Notes: generated from the letters alone by a model not told the origin. 64,000 nt of DNA from Mucisphaera sp965279675 (GCF_965279675.1 NZ_CBDIIJ010000002.1:3038001-3102000); one strand, 5' to 3'; shown: positions 18,901 to 25,447, counted from the stretch's first letter. A program made the numbers and translations.

Positions 18901-19407
18901 AAGATCAATGGCCTTCTTACAGAACTCGCGTCATTATTCCCTGCGGGAGTACAGCAGATTGCTTTTGGTGGTGGTTTCATCAGGCTCAACAGTACCCCAA
19001 CGATACTCGGCGACTTCGACGGTTCAGGCACCCTCGACGCGGTCGATCTCGACCTGCTCTACACCGCGATCCGCGACGCTGACACGGGCCTGGACCTCAC
19101 CAGCGACGGGCTGATCGATAGCGACGATGCACTCGAGTGGGTGACCGGCCTCTTCGGCTCGCAGCCAGGCGACGCCAACCTCGACCGGATCGTCGACCTC
19201 GTCGACCTCTCAACGCTGGCCTCGAACTTCGGCCAGTCCGTCCTGACTAACAGCCAGGGCGACTTCAACGCGGACGGAACCGTCGACCTCATCGACCTCT
19301 CAGCCCTCGCCTCCAGCTTCGGATTCGACGGGAACGCTGTGCCTGAACCGGCGTCTGCAGCTCTTCTATGTATGAGTGCTTTGCTACTTCAACGGCGACT
19401 GGCGTAA
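12982..19407 (+). CDS. Giant secreted LamG / beta-solenoid / dockerin protein with PEP-CTERM tail
   Basis: The product has 2141 residues. A signal peptide (about 1-30, ending TWASG) is followed by an N-terminal domain to about 470. A LamG/concanavalin-like domain lies at about 480-680 (YAFEGDVSDASG, LTMGAWVKA, GLIDNVFIYDDALTPQEIET). From about 700 to 2000 runs a very long array of short repeats with recurring units such as LPALTQI, MPLVTDL and NLSNLATLEA, which would form an extended beta-solenoid. Dockerin type I-like calcium repeats follow at about 2009-2117 (GDFDGSGTLDAVDLDLLY, GDANLDRIVDLVDLSTLA, GDFNADGTVDLIDLSALA). The end VPEPASAALLCMSALLL plus basic residues is a PEP-CTERM sorting signal. 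It is probably a surface or matrix protein with carbohydrate- or protein-binding ability. It is cargo of the putative island. Confidence 0.86.
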   Translation: MLQRKIPKSPSVAGLFVFVVASSVTDTWASGEIAIDGVVDTGYGAPVAVQTTQTGFGDANPPGVLNGSELNAAYVSFDDTYLNLMLTGNLEPNFNGLSVFIDSKPGGENTLSATPDYDSLDGTTWISSYLNGLTFDTGFSADYHVVGYWGNPNGPFIVDFYDRQGGTNSMIPGSRGVATPVTSLAGTGTITAGSLSRNSSGAALTVDMPIAINNNNTAGVLAGSGIADQTEAAAVTTGVELAIPLADIGNPQPGQDIRVFAGISNLTYNFWSNQFLGGLGTPGGNLGGDGNGNSIGDSSGIDFSSIDGDQFFTVTVPLTYASSKQISLDPTRTYLRRAGFDLNTPDAIPVSLAGLGIEPGDRIELGQLGDYALGASFDDDQTALGAVFASSPDLGPPENQFRVTAVQPSEQTFPPFNSFRSFSDNGMTDIGRDFLVTANRVVVPAGATHLFLTPNDSGFADNVDPDGDYGVSITLAPPPRAIGVYAFEGDVSDASGSEPDGFLAGSAGYSASGFEGQALQLNGNSGPNDAARIFNNLDPNLYPRLTMGAWVKAASTSQRGTIISHDDGSFDRSIVVDPGSGGGQYSAFGGNGAPLVGSLTAPPGNDWVFVAAVYDNVLGQTTFYLDDQSAFANGSFVGPGDPFSTLIGRNPNFGQVFDGLIDNVFIYDDALTPQEIETIRLGGIAELTRPDPLTFAVISTDVFGPEDNFTDISQWNIGQIPNNTSAEQFRVKLSGGGAVRFNTGEVLRVGELDMSDTGFAFSFGSNQPFTVENGSSLTVEGSVRIARAVTVSGPGSELEGTSINSGMTSGAVLRALDGGRIELGIERVNIRPSGLFLEATGSGSIVSLPNLKSMAFQDYRNATAPRIIVDDGGRLELGQLLDLTAFQTTFRRGPRAKLDVLAGSEFYAPQLQATRNFDLTFSNGRLTDLPALARIESTSTSNSSSVRSDLHVAGVGTVVNLPALTQIDADVLVTDGAVLQMPLVTDLTQIGRSFTVDTGGQLLLDQLTTLPSSLSVVTIGTDGSRLHTPDLVSIQARELIVRNGLVNSYPLVTDIANLKFLTLSGEGTTFELPAVTSAPELYDVELADGSTLNLSNVTSIGATISPITYSAVNGSTINLSNLPTYSTNESSSQLGIIASDNSSIDLGSVTTVSSTNARLPISATLNSTIDLGAATTISGADLLIGTGSSIDLSGLSGLTNTTLDYHGGQLLNLSNIASITGDPGGVVLRSQGAGSFLTLSGISTLNLSNLATLEAAAGAVLNLPLVTSANSTFTNGRLQIRSTNGGEVRTPSLSDLTWVNLIAEDATLAFPQVGSWNFIVDTSRNSFDLQREDTVLLADGASALIDLSNVTEVRPRVGGGNLSTGGAGFAYIEARNGGVADLSDTATIAVTDASPAFGPGVVRFTAASGGTIRFDSLTSATANRQAENLQFVIDGGTMTFPQLDTVQRATFDVRDGSALDLTSLSVFDEAGAKVSGGSQVMLGIDSYAIDGADSVFSGGVGRQKPFESRGVASVLEFPNLTSFSASLGSGGAFGGPSYVDVEALDGGTIDMPELLTISMSDFSSFEPSQLTFKTTAGSSLLMPKLQTISVNNEGVFRNVIFDIGSSGFDLSALTQANGTVFQARDGVLFEVPSLTSLTGGGFAAQNGSTTRANSLTTTLNVDFEVFGTGVLELSALQDISGASFFARDGGSLEIPNGISSYFADAESSAPDADRSPQFIAEGVGSVLDLTSLQSMTMILGSTGLLGSGGSAEVRASSGGLVDLSELTSVDISLRSSFNDPAPLNVTAQGGEVRLGRIVTESNVFLLSQGAGSVITIPGMFLKERLLDEQDVPINSTGQKLSLLGGGRLRINDQADTSQSGYALEFNHVLTVDDSINLQDGVLEFSTGDVSYLEVAGQSLGVQVVDGQTFGIGRLEVLGNSEGLPTTLRLRDAFDNDADPQSIDSLYLYGLNGGEGLMLQGGSVLELSGISAYAKINGLLTELASLFPAGVQQIAFGGGFIRLNSTPTILGDFDGSGTLDAVDLDLLYTAIRDADTGLDLTSDGLIDSDDALEWVTGLFGSQPGDANLDRIVDLVDLSTLASNFGQSVLTNSQGDFNADGTVDLIDLSALASSFGFDGNAVPEPASAALLCMSALLLQRRLA

Positions 19408-19750
19408 GAGCAGCATGAGTAGGTGGCACACGCTCGACAGTACGCTCGGTCCTAGACTTCGCTACGGAGCACTCCCATGCTTATCAAGGTGCCTCATGAA
19501 GCGTCAACCCAGCGTTTAGCCGTAGAAGACGCTGGACCAGAGTGATCTGTCACAAGCCGAATCAAACGGACGGGCCCGACCAGTCACTCGACCTCCGGAC
19601 CGCAGTCAGCATATTAGTCAGTATCAGAGCAGGCCAAACTCCTGCGAAACCGCCCTGCCACCCCCAAGAACACCACAAACAAAGAAGAGCACCGGACTTG
19701 TGGTCCGATGCTCTTGCATTGTCTAAGCTCAGTACTTACAGATACTTAAG
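19408..19750. other. Intergenic stretch between PEP-CTERM gene and tRNA-Asp
   Basis: This stretch holds the tRNA terminator hairpin (19685-19715) and the start of the right 55-nt repeat. I see no gene. The sequence just after the PEP-CTERM stop shows no clear terminator for that gene. Confidence 0.45.
19685..19715 (-). terminator. Terminator hairpin downstream of tRNA-Asp
   Basis: A strong inverted repeat pairs AAGAGCA with TGCTCTT and CGGAC with GTCCG around a short loop. On the minus strand it is followed by the T-rich CTTCTTTGTTT, and it lies about 35 nt past the tRNA-Asp 3' end. The minus-strand left arm contains AGAGCATCGGAC, also present in the tRNA itself. Confidence 0.7.
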
Positions 19751-19795
19751 CGAGGGTGACGGGACTCGAACCCGCAACCTTCGGATCGACAGTCC
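19741..19795. repeat. Right 55-nt direct repeat within tRNA-Asp (att-like site)
   Basis: This copy is identical to 8601-8655. It covers tRNA-Asp from nucleotide 30 to the 3' end plus ten downstream bases, so an integration here would rebuild a working tRNA. Confidence 0.85.
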
Positions 19796-19824
19796 GATGC
19801 TCTAACCAATTGAGCTACACCCCC
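19751..19824 (-). tRNA. tRNA-Asp (anticodon GUC)
   Basis: The 74-nt minus-strand sequence folds into a full cloverleaf. The acceptor stem GGGGGTG pairs with CACCCTC, the D-arm region reads TAGCTCAATTGGTTAGAGCA, the anticodon stem TCGGA/TCCGA encloses loop CTGTCGA, and the T arm is GCGGGTTCGAACCCG. The anticodon GTC lies at 19788-19790 in complement and reads Asp codons GAU/GAC. The discriminator is G and CCA is not encoded. Its 3' half is duplicated at 8601-8655. Confidence 0.97.
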
Positions 19825-19965
19825 GAGCACGGCGTGAACCGTGTCGAGAAGGAGGAATGTAGCCGATTCCGCCACGGTGTCAACTCGAATCGATGCACAT
19901 GCCAACAACCAGGCCAGACCTACCCAAATCACCTGCAAGAGACAGCAGAAGCGACAAAAACGCCC

Positions 19966-21192
19966 TTACTTAACCTCGCTCAGACGCACCGCCGCCCGGT
20001 GTTTGGCTGACAGAACCGCCGCCTCCATCACCCGCTGAGTCTGGTAGGCATCCTTGAAATCCGGAATCGGCGCCGCCACCCTATTACGCCCAGCGACCGA
20101 CTTGCAGATATCAGCCAACTGATTGACAAAGCCATGCTCATACCCGAGCCCATGCCCCACCGGCCACCAGTTGCCGACATAAGGATGCCCCGCATCCCCA
20201 TCGGTCACATCGATCGTGCTCCATCCCTGCAGCTTCGACTCAAGGGTGTTGTCGTACCACTCGATCTGATTCATGCGATCAAAACCGAATCGAAACGCCC
20301 CATGCTCGCCGTGCACCTCAATACGGTTCCCATTCTTGTCGCCGGTCGAGAGCCTGGTGGCCTCGAAGGTCGCGATGGCCCCCTGCTTGAACCTTGCCGT
20401 GAATAGAGCCGCATCATCCACCGTGCTCTTGCCCATCTTGGGACGACGACGGCGCTTCTGCCCGCCCTTCAACGACGCCGCCGAGCCAGCCACTTCATCC
20501 ACTATCGCACGCTCTTTGATGAAGGTCTCCAGAATCGCCCCCGTCACCTCCGTGATCTCGTCCCCGGTCACAAACCGAGCCGCATCGATGATGTGAGCAC
20601 CGAGATCACCCAGCGCTCCTGAGCCCGCATCCTTGCCGCGAAAACGCCAGAGCAGAGGTGTCGATGGCCCGCCCCAGTCCTGCTTATAGACACAGCGAAC
20701 GTGATAAATCTGACCCAAGCGTCCCTGCCGGACCAACTCGTGCGCGAAAGCCAGAGCAGGCACACGACGGTAGTTGAACCACACAAACGTCTGCGACTTC
20801 CGATGGGCCTTCGCCGCCTCAACCATCGCCCGCGCATCATCAAGCGTCCCAGCCAGAGGCTTCTCACAGGCCACGTGCTTGCCGGCCTCGAGAGCCTCAA
20901 TCGCCTGATCGGCATGCAGATGATTGGGCGTGCTCACGTCCACCAGCTCCACCTCAGGGTCGACAATCGCCTCGTGCCAGTCGGTGGTCGCTCGCTCCCA
21001 ACCCCAACGCTTCGCAAACTTCCGCAGGTCCTTGCCATCACGAGCAGCAGCCACAACCATCCGCGGCGGCCTGGCCAGATCGAAGAACTTCGCCACATTC
21101 AGATAAGCATTCGAATGAGCTTTGCCCATGAACTTCGAACCGATCAGTGCCACACCGATCGGACCCGACGGACGCTTCTGAGTCGCTGCCAT
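19966..21192 (-). CDS. Gfo/Idh/MocA-family NAD(P)-dependent oxidoreductase
   Basis: The 408-residue product has an N-terminal Rossmann fold with the modified dinucleotide loop VALIGSKFMGKAHSNAYL (about 14-31). It carries the family signature CEKPLAGTLDDARAMVEAAK near 110-130, and the C-terminal substrate domain has GALGDLGAHIIDAARFVTG. Such enzymes oxidise or reduce sugars, inositols and related alcohols; planctomycetes carry many paralogues for polysaccharide breakdown. I chose ATG 21192 because GGAG stands 6 nt upstream; an in-frame TTG at 21204 is less likely. The gene stands alone between tRNA-Asp and an AT-hook gene on the same strand, from which it is separated by a terminator. The exact substrate cannot be told. 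Confidence 0.9.
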   Translation of the reverse strand: MAATQKRPSGPIGVALIGSKFMGKAHSNAYLNVAKFFDLARPPRMVVAAARDGKDLRKFAKRWGWERATTDWHEAIVDPEVELVDVSTPNHLHADQAIEALEAGKHVACEKPLAGTLDDARAMVEAAKAHRKSQTFVWFNYRRVPALAFAHELVRQGRLGQIYHVRCVYKQDWGGPSTPLLWRFRGKDAGSGALGDLGAHIIDAARFVTGDEITEVTGAILETFIKERAIVDEVAGSAASLKGGQKRRRRPKMGKSTVDDAALFTARFKQGAIATFEATRLSTGDKNGNRIEVHGEHGAFRFGFDRMNQIEWYDNTLESKLQGWSTIDVTDGDAGHPYVGNWWPVGHGLGYEHGFVNQLADICKSVAGRNRVAAPIPDFKDAYQTQRVMEAAVLSAKHRAAVRLSEVK

Positions 21193-21233
21193 GATGGTCT
21201 CCAAAAAGAATCAACCTGCTTTCGGAAGATATC

Positions 21234-21282
21234 AAAAAAAGCCCCCGTACAACGAAGCCAATCGGCATCGTCCAGGGGGCTT
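21234..21282 (-). terminator. Rho-independent terminator of the AT-hook gene
   Basis: On the minus strand AAGCCCCC pairs with GGGGGCTT across an approximately 28-nt loop that itself can form GCC/GGC pairs, followed by a run of seven T. It lies 40 bp past the stop at 21322 and insulates the next gene. Confidence 0.8.
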
Positions 21283-21321
21283 GCGTACCACTAAGTGTGA
21301 TCGACATTGATCACTACGGAA

Positions 21322-21744
21322 TCACTTCTTGAACTTGTAGCGAGCGCCTCGCTCGCCATCCTTCTTGACACGCTCCAGACGCTTCTCTTTTACCAGCCGG
21401 CTGATGGTATTATCAGCCTTCCCACCGCGACCCTCTTTCTGCCAGTGCTTGTTGATATCAGCCGCGTTGGGCGGACTCGAGGACTTCTGAACAAACAGCA
21501 GGATCGATTCCTCACCCGTTACCTTGAAGCTACCACGCTTACGCCGACCCGCAGGACGACCACGCTTGGCACCTGCCTTCTTCGCGGGGCGTCCACGCTT
21601 CTTAGGCGCGGAGGGTGCACCGAGACCAAGCGAAGCAAACGTCGCATCGATCTCCTCGATGGCCGCGACATGCTTCCCACGCTCGGCTTCGAGCGTCTTG
21701 ATCATCCGCTGGATTTCGGCAACTGCGGCAGACGCTTTAGACAT
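21322..21744 (-). CDS. Small basic AT-hook / winged-helix-like DNA-binding protein
   Basis: The 140-residue product has three parts. Residues 1-45 form a helical, probably coiled-coil segment (AEIQRMIKTLEAERGKHVAAI). Residues 47-70 are Lys/Arg/Gly/Pro-rich with two AT-hook-like cores (KKRGRPAKK and KRGRPAGRR). Residues 73-140 look like a small helix-turn-helix or winged-helix fold (ESILLFVQKSSSPPNAADIN, then a basic C-terminus). AT-hooks insert into the minor groove of AT-rich DNA, so a nucleoid-organising or regulatory role is likely. A stand-alone terminator follows. An Hc1-like histone gene lies 0.7 kb upstream on the same strand, which suggests a shared chromatin theme. I do not know a named orthologue. 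Confidence 0.75.
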   Translation of the reverse strand: MSKASAAVAEIQRMIKTLEAERGKHVAAIEEIDATFASLGLGAPSAPKKRGRPAKKAGAKRGRPAGRRKRGSFKVTGEESILLFVQKSSSPPNAADINKHWQKEGRGGKADNTISRLVKEKRLERVKKDGERGARYKFKK

Positions 21745-21915
21745 AACAAGACTCCTGATTTCGAAACCAACAATGTTAATGGGAAATTACTTTCACCAGC
21801 GACGTGATGCTAGGCGATATCAACTGAGTATTCATATCACAAGCCCATGCAAACAGCAAAACAGCATTCACCCTAAGAGCCAACCACACCGAAAGTAGGC
21901 AAGGAATCGCGATAC

Positions 21916-22389
21916 CTAAAGCGGCATCCCCGTCACACGCCCCTCAAAAACAATATTGCCACCCACAAGACCCTGAACATCACAAATCGAACGACGCTTA
22001 CGAAACTCCACCTCAAGCGCCATAATGACGAGCTGGTCACCCGGCACCACCTGACCACGGAAGCGGAAACCGTCTGCCCCCACGAACCCAAGAAATTCAA
22101 CGCCGGGCGTCCGCATCAGATAAAGCAGACTACACAGCTGTGCCGCAGCCTCGATCATCAGAACGCCGGGGAAGATCGGCTTGCCGGGAATATGTCCCGG
22201 AACCCAAAACTCATCGTCACACACCTCTTTAATAGCAACCATGCGATCAAGTTCCGGCGTGTGGTAAACCACACGGTCCAGAAGTCGCATGACACCACGA
22301 TGCGGATTAATCGACTCGATCTTCTCAGCATCTAATGGCAAAGTCGCCGGCTGGAGATCTGGCACATCGAACAGCAGAGTTGGGGCCAT
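21916..22389 (-). CDS. fabZ: FabZ-like 3-hydroxyacyl-ACP dehydratase
   Basis: The 157-residue product has the hot-dog fold signature of FabZ. It reads NPHRGVMRLLDRV, then FWVPGHIPGKPIFPGVLMIE with the catalytic histidine in GHIPG and the glutamate in MIEAAAQ. It would remove water from 3-hydroxyacyl-ACP during fatty acid elongation. It is slightly diverged from textbook FabZ: HRGVMRLLDRV replaces HRYPFLLVDRV, and the protein is a little longer at the N-terminus, so a specialised paralogue (for example for an unusual lipid) is possible. It lies 12 bp after the Hc1-like gene on the same strand, a spacing that suggests co-transcription. No other fab genes are near. Confidence 0.85.
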   Translation of the reverse strand: MAPTLLFDVPDLQPATLPLDAEKIESINPHRGVMRLLDRVVYHTPELDRMVAIKEVCDDEFWVPGHIPGKPIFPGVLMIEAAAQLCSLLYLMRTPGVEFLGFVGADGFRFRGQVVPGDQLVIMALEVEFRKRRSICDVQGLVGGNIVFEGRVTGMPL

Positions 22390-22401
22390 AAAGTAGTGTG
22401 C

Positions 22402-22590
22402 CTAGTCTTCGGAAGTGCGATTCTCGAGAACCTCTTTGCGAAGATCCTGAGCCGTGTTCTTAACGTCCTGGAGACTCTTACGCACACGGGTACCCGCCGC
22501 CTTGTTGCCTCCCGCCGCCTTACGAACATCGTCTTCGATCGACTCAATCAATTCCTTCAGACGCTGATAGGTATCAAGCATGACAGTCAT
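22402..22590 (-). CDS. Histone H1-like Hc1-family protein
   Basis: The 62-residue product reads as a short Hc1-type protein: LKELIESIEDDVRKAAGGNK, AAGTRVRKSLQDVKNTAQDL, RKEVLENR. The blocks GNKAAGTRVR and AQDLRKEV are the hallmark of the family first named for the chlamydial histone-like protein Hc1 and common in the PVC superphylum. Planctomycete members lack the long lysine-rich tail of chlamydial Hc1, as here. It probably forms a helical hairpin and helps shape the nucleoid, though some homologues have uncertain DNA affinity. It begins at ATG 22590 and is followed after 12 bp by the FabZ-like gene. Confidence 0.85.
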   Translation of the reverse strand: MTVMLDTYQRLKELIESIEDDVRKAAGGNKAAGTRVRKSLQDVKNTAQDLRKEVLENRTSED

Positions 22591-22666
22591 TCCTGCAAAG
22601 ATGAGAAGCTCATAAACAGCTTACAACGTCCCAAAGCCTACCCCTTGCCGATTCAATCAGCAAGCA

Positions 22667-24235
22667 TCAGCCAGCCGAATCCCCCGACAATCGATACCCC
22701 GCCATAGCCTCAACCACAGACGAAATCGAAGCTTCCTGGGCCTCAACCGTCGCCGGATATCCCAACTCGTCCAGAGTACGGCTCGTCAAGGGCCCGATCG
22801 AGGCCCGCTTGATACCCTCAAGATAATCCGCATCTTCGCCAAGCAACGACACCAGATTCCTGGCTGTTGATGAACTCGTTAGCGTCACCCAGTCGAAAGC
22901 GCCCTGCCTGATCCCTGCCACCACGTCTTCATCCAAAGACGACACACTCTCCGTGCGGTAAGCCTCCAGATCGTCAACCTGCCAGCCAGCCGACGACAGC
23001 AGCGACGGCAGTTCAGCCCCACCGAGATCGGCACGCCAAAGCACAGCCCGACCCGGCGAAGCACCAGAAGCCGAGACCATGGCTTCAGCCAGGGCCCCGC
23101 CATGATGCTCGTCAGGCAGGAGATCGGCCCGAAGCCCAAGCACCTCGCGCAACCGCCCCGCTGTACTCCGGCCGATCACCGCCACCCGCAAACCCGCAAA
23201 CCATCGAGCATCCAATTCGCAGCGATCAACCGCCTCGGCCAGGCTGTCAACCGCATTGGCACTGGTCAGGCAAAGCCAGTCGTAGGACGGGAGATCCCGT
23301 ATATGGGCGTCCAACTGCCCCACATCCGCAGCGGGCACAATCCGTATTGTCGATGCCTCCACCACATCAGCCCCCAACGCCGCGAGCCGATTGGCCAGAT
23401 CGGAAGCCTGAGCCCGCGTCCGCGTCACCAGCACCCGCTGGCCGAACAATGGCCGCATCGACCACGCCTGCAGCCCCACCTCGTCCAGACCGGCAACACC
23501 CCCCACCACAATGATCGCAGGCGAAGAAACACCAGCCTCCGCTGCACGCTCCACCAGGGTAGCCAGCGTCCCGCGTGCCACCCGCTGCCTCGGCAGCGTC
23601 CCCCACTGCACCACCGCTGCCGGCGTCTCCTCTGCAAGCCCATGCTCGACCAGCGCATCAAAGATCGCCTGCATCCGACCCACCCCCATGTAGAAGCAAA
23701 GCGTCCCGCCATCCCGCGCCAATCCCGCCAGCGTCCGGTAATCCAGACGTGATGCCGGCTTGTCCGGCGTCTCATGGCCCGTAATCAGCGTCACGCTGGA
23801 GGCCACATCCCGATGCGTGACAGGGATGCCCGCCGCCGCCGGAGCCGCCAGACCGCTCGTCACACCCGGTACGATTTCCGTCACCAAACCATGCCGCTGG
23901 GCATACAAAGCCTCTTCCGCACCCCGTCCAAAAAGATAAGGATCCCCCCCCTTCAATCGAACCACAAAAAGACCATTTTTTGCATGTTTGACGATGGTTT
24001 CGTTGATCTGATCCTGCGTCAGCTTATGGGCCCTGGCCCGCTTCCCAGCATCGATCAGCACAGCATCCGCCCGTACCTCCTTGAGCAGTGCCGGGTCGGC
24101 CAACGCATCAAAAATCACCACATCCGCCTGCCGCAGACGCTCGAGGCCGCGAACGGTGATCAGACCCGGATCTCCGGGACCTGATCCGATCAAACAGACC
24201 TGCTGCCAACGACTTTCCGGTCTTTGTGCTTCCAC
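22667..24235 (-). CDS. cobA-hemD: Fused uroporphyrinogen-III C-methyltransferase / uroporphyrinogen-III synthase
   Basis: The 522-residue product joins two steps of tetrapyrrole synthesis. Residues about 12-255 are an SAM-dependent SUMT domain with VCLIGSGPGDPGLITVRG, VVRLKGGDPYLFGRG and the later GIPVTHRD motif; this makes precorrin-2 for siroheme or cobalamin. Residues about 265-515 are a HemD domain (LFGQRVLVTRTRAQASDLAN, DWLCLTSANAV and, near the end, DWVTLTSSSTARNL), which closes hydroxymethylbilane to uroporphyrinogen III. Such fusions are known in several phyla. The start is a GTG at 24235. HemD domains are poorly conserved, so activity of the second half is inferred from the fold pattern. 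No other heme genes are in the window. Confidence 0.93.
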   Translation of the reverse strand: MEAQRPESRWQQVCLIGSGPGDPGLITVRGLERLRQADVVIFDALADPALLKEVRADAVLIDAGKRARAHKLTQDQINETIVKHAKNGLFVVRLKGGDPYLFGRGAEEALYAQRHGLVTEIVPGVTSGLAAPAAAGIPVTHRDVASSVTLITGHETPDKPASRLDYRTLAGLARDGGTLCFYMGVGRMQAIFDALVEHGLAEETPAAVVQWGTLPRQRVARGTLATLVERAAEAGVSSPAIIVVGGVAGLDEVGLQAWSMRPLFGQRVLVTRTRAQASDLANRLAALGADVVEASTIRIVPAADVGQLDAHIRDLPSYDWLCLTSANAVDSLAEAVDRCELDARWFAGLRVAVIGRSTAGRLREVLGLRADLLPDEHHGGALAEAMVSASGASPGRAVLWRADLGGAELPSLLSSAGWQVDDLEAYRTESVSSLDEDVVAGIRQGAFDWVTLTSSSTARNLVSLLGEDADYLEGIKRASIGPLTSRTLDELGYPATVEAQEASISSVVEAMAGYRLSGDSAG

Positions 24236-24326
24236 ACATCAACCTTAGCAGGACAATCGCCGATCCACCCGATGGAAACAGGGCACAAAAGGCTGGCCTC
24301 AGCCGCAAGCCGAAAGGAGAGGCACC

Positions 24327-24701
24327 ATGTCTCAGAATTCACTTCGCCTCACACCCGCAGAAGACACCGAACCCGATTCCTTCCTCTTCGATCGCCGACG
24401 CAGCCTGCGCCGGAGAATGCGTGGCCAGGTCACCGCCCTCGTCTTCCAACGCGACGAAAAAACCCATCAGGTTAGCCGCAGAAAAATCTGTGCCATGAAC
24501 CTTCAGGACATGTCAGACACCGGCCTGGGTGTGACGTCTCAGGAAACCATCAGCCTTGGCGACGAAATCACTGTCTTCTTCCCGCCCCACGGCCCGGAAA
24601 AAGGCTTCGACCTCAAGGGCACCATTGTCCGCCGGGGAACCGATGGCGACGGCAAGGCCAGCATCGGCATCCGCTGCGGGCACCAGATCATGGCCGCCTG
24701 A
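24327..24701 (+). CDS. PilZ-domain protein (c-di-GMP receptor candidate)
   Basis: The 124-residue product has a basic N-terminal segment, RRRSLRRRMRGQVTA (about 23-37), that contains the RxxxR motif. The downstream DMSDTGLGV (about 60-68) matches the D/NxSxxG motif. Together these bind cyclic di-GMP in PilZ domains. The rest is a single small beta-barrel ending in IGIRCGHQ. AAAGGAGAGG lies just before the ATG. It stands alone and is divergent from cobA-hemD, with a strong terminator right after. A diguanylate cyclase gene is in this window at 45.8 kb. The output partner is not evident. Confidence 0.82.
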   Translation: MSQNSLRLTPAEDTEPDSFLFDRRRSLRRRMRGQVTALVFQRDEKTHQVSRRKICAMNLQDMSDTGLGVTSQETISLGDEITVFFPPHGPEKGFDLKGTIVRRGTDGDGKASIGIRCGHQIMAA

Positions 24702-24725
24702 CCACCGACGCATCCAACGCAAACC

Positions 24726-25259
24726 TTAAGCGGGACCAATCGGTCCCGCTTTTTCTTGTGCACGCAGCATGTCCGCATAAGCCGCCTCCAACGCCTGCGG
24801 CATCACACGTGCACGTCCCACTGTCTCCATGAAGTTCACATCCCCATGCCAACGCGGAACCACGTGCGCATGCAGATGTCCCGGAACCGCAGCACCCGCG
24901 CAACGCCCAAGATTAAATCCCACATTCACACCCTGCGCAGCCACCGCTATACGCACCAGCGACTCAGCCCAACCGATGGCCTCCATGAGATCACCCCGAC
25001 GCTCCGCCGACAGCTCCGATAGCGTGCCCACGTGATCACCAGGCGCAACCAGCAGATGACCATTCGTATAGGGGAAACGATTCATCATCACCACAATCCC
25101 GCGCCACCGCGTAATCACCATCGCCTCGGCTAATTCGTCCGCTGACAAAGCCCCGTCACACCCCCGGCACAGGAAACAAACCCCTTCCGAAGGACCGGAA
25201 ACCTGTTCGCGCAGGTAGTCGATCCGCCACGGAGCCCATAAGACGTGCTGCTTGCTCAT
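24726..25259 (-). CDS. HIT-family hydrolase / AP4A phosphorylase-like
   Basis: The 177-residue product contains the histidine triad GHLHAHVVPRW near residue 127, in which the middle histidine attacks the alpha-phosphate of nucleotide substrates. The N-terminus WAPWRIDYL and a CxxC-type pair (FLCRGC) match the branch related to mycobacterial AP4A phosphorylase Rv2613c and other bacterial AP4A/ATP adenylyltransferases. It would degrade diadenosine polyphosphates or related dinucleotides. It starts at ATG 25259 and converges on the PilZ gene, whose terminator lies inside its last codons. The C-terminal GPIGPA may be constrained by that overlap. Confidence 0.88.
   Translation of the reverse strand: MSKQHVLWAPWRIDYLREQVSGPSEGVCFLCRGCDGALSADELAEAMVITRWRGIVVMMNRFPYTNGHLLVAPGDHVGTLSELSAERRGDLMEAIGWAESLVRIAVAAQGVNVGFNLGRCAGAAVPGHLHAHVVPRWHGDVNFMETVGRARVMPQALEAAYADMLRAQEKAGPIGPA
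24729..24756 (+). terminator. Terminator of the PilZ gene, embedded in the end of the convergent HIT gene
   Basis: AGCGGGACC pairs with GGTCCCGCT around AATC, followed by TTTTTC on the plus strand. The hairpin is also the last codons (Ala-Gly-Pro-Ile-Gly-Pro-Ala) of the convergent HIT gene, so one sequence codes protein on one strand and stops transcription on the other. Confidence 0.85.
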
Positions 25260-25447
25260 GCCTACAGGCTAGCAATGACCCGATAGCCGAGAAATCCCGC
25301 CCCAAACCCAGCAGATGAACGATTTCAGTAGTAAGGAACAACCCCCAACCGATGAAAAAGTGGCAGGAGGCCCCACAACAGCCGGGCCTATAGTCGGTCG
25401 AGACGTTCTCGCCATAAAGAGCAAACCGTGTTCATCCGGTCTGAGAT

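Larger units (their letters stand above)
8601..19824. mobile_element. Putative tRNA-Asp-associated genomic island (11.1 kb)
   Basis: The segment runs from the isolated tRNA-Asp 3' copy (8601-8655) to the intact tRNA-Asp (19751-19824), with the two 55-nt repeats 11,140 bp apart. The cargo is two large divergent PEP-CTERM surface proteins. No intact integrase, relaxase or transposase is visible, so the island seems immobile now; a possible integrase tail lies next to the left repeat and a weak IS3-like trace lies between the cargo genes. Integration at the tRNA is inferred from the repeat geometry and has not been tested against an empty site. Confidence 0.65.

Noticed and set aside
19729..19938. 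Minus-strand frame containing GGVAQLVRASDCRSEGCGFE
   Set aside because: This is the well-known translation of a tRNA gene; the region is tRNA-Asp, not protein-coding.
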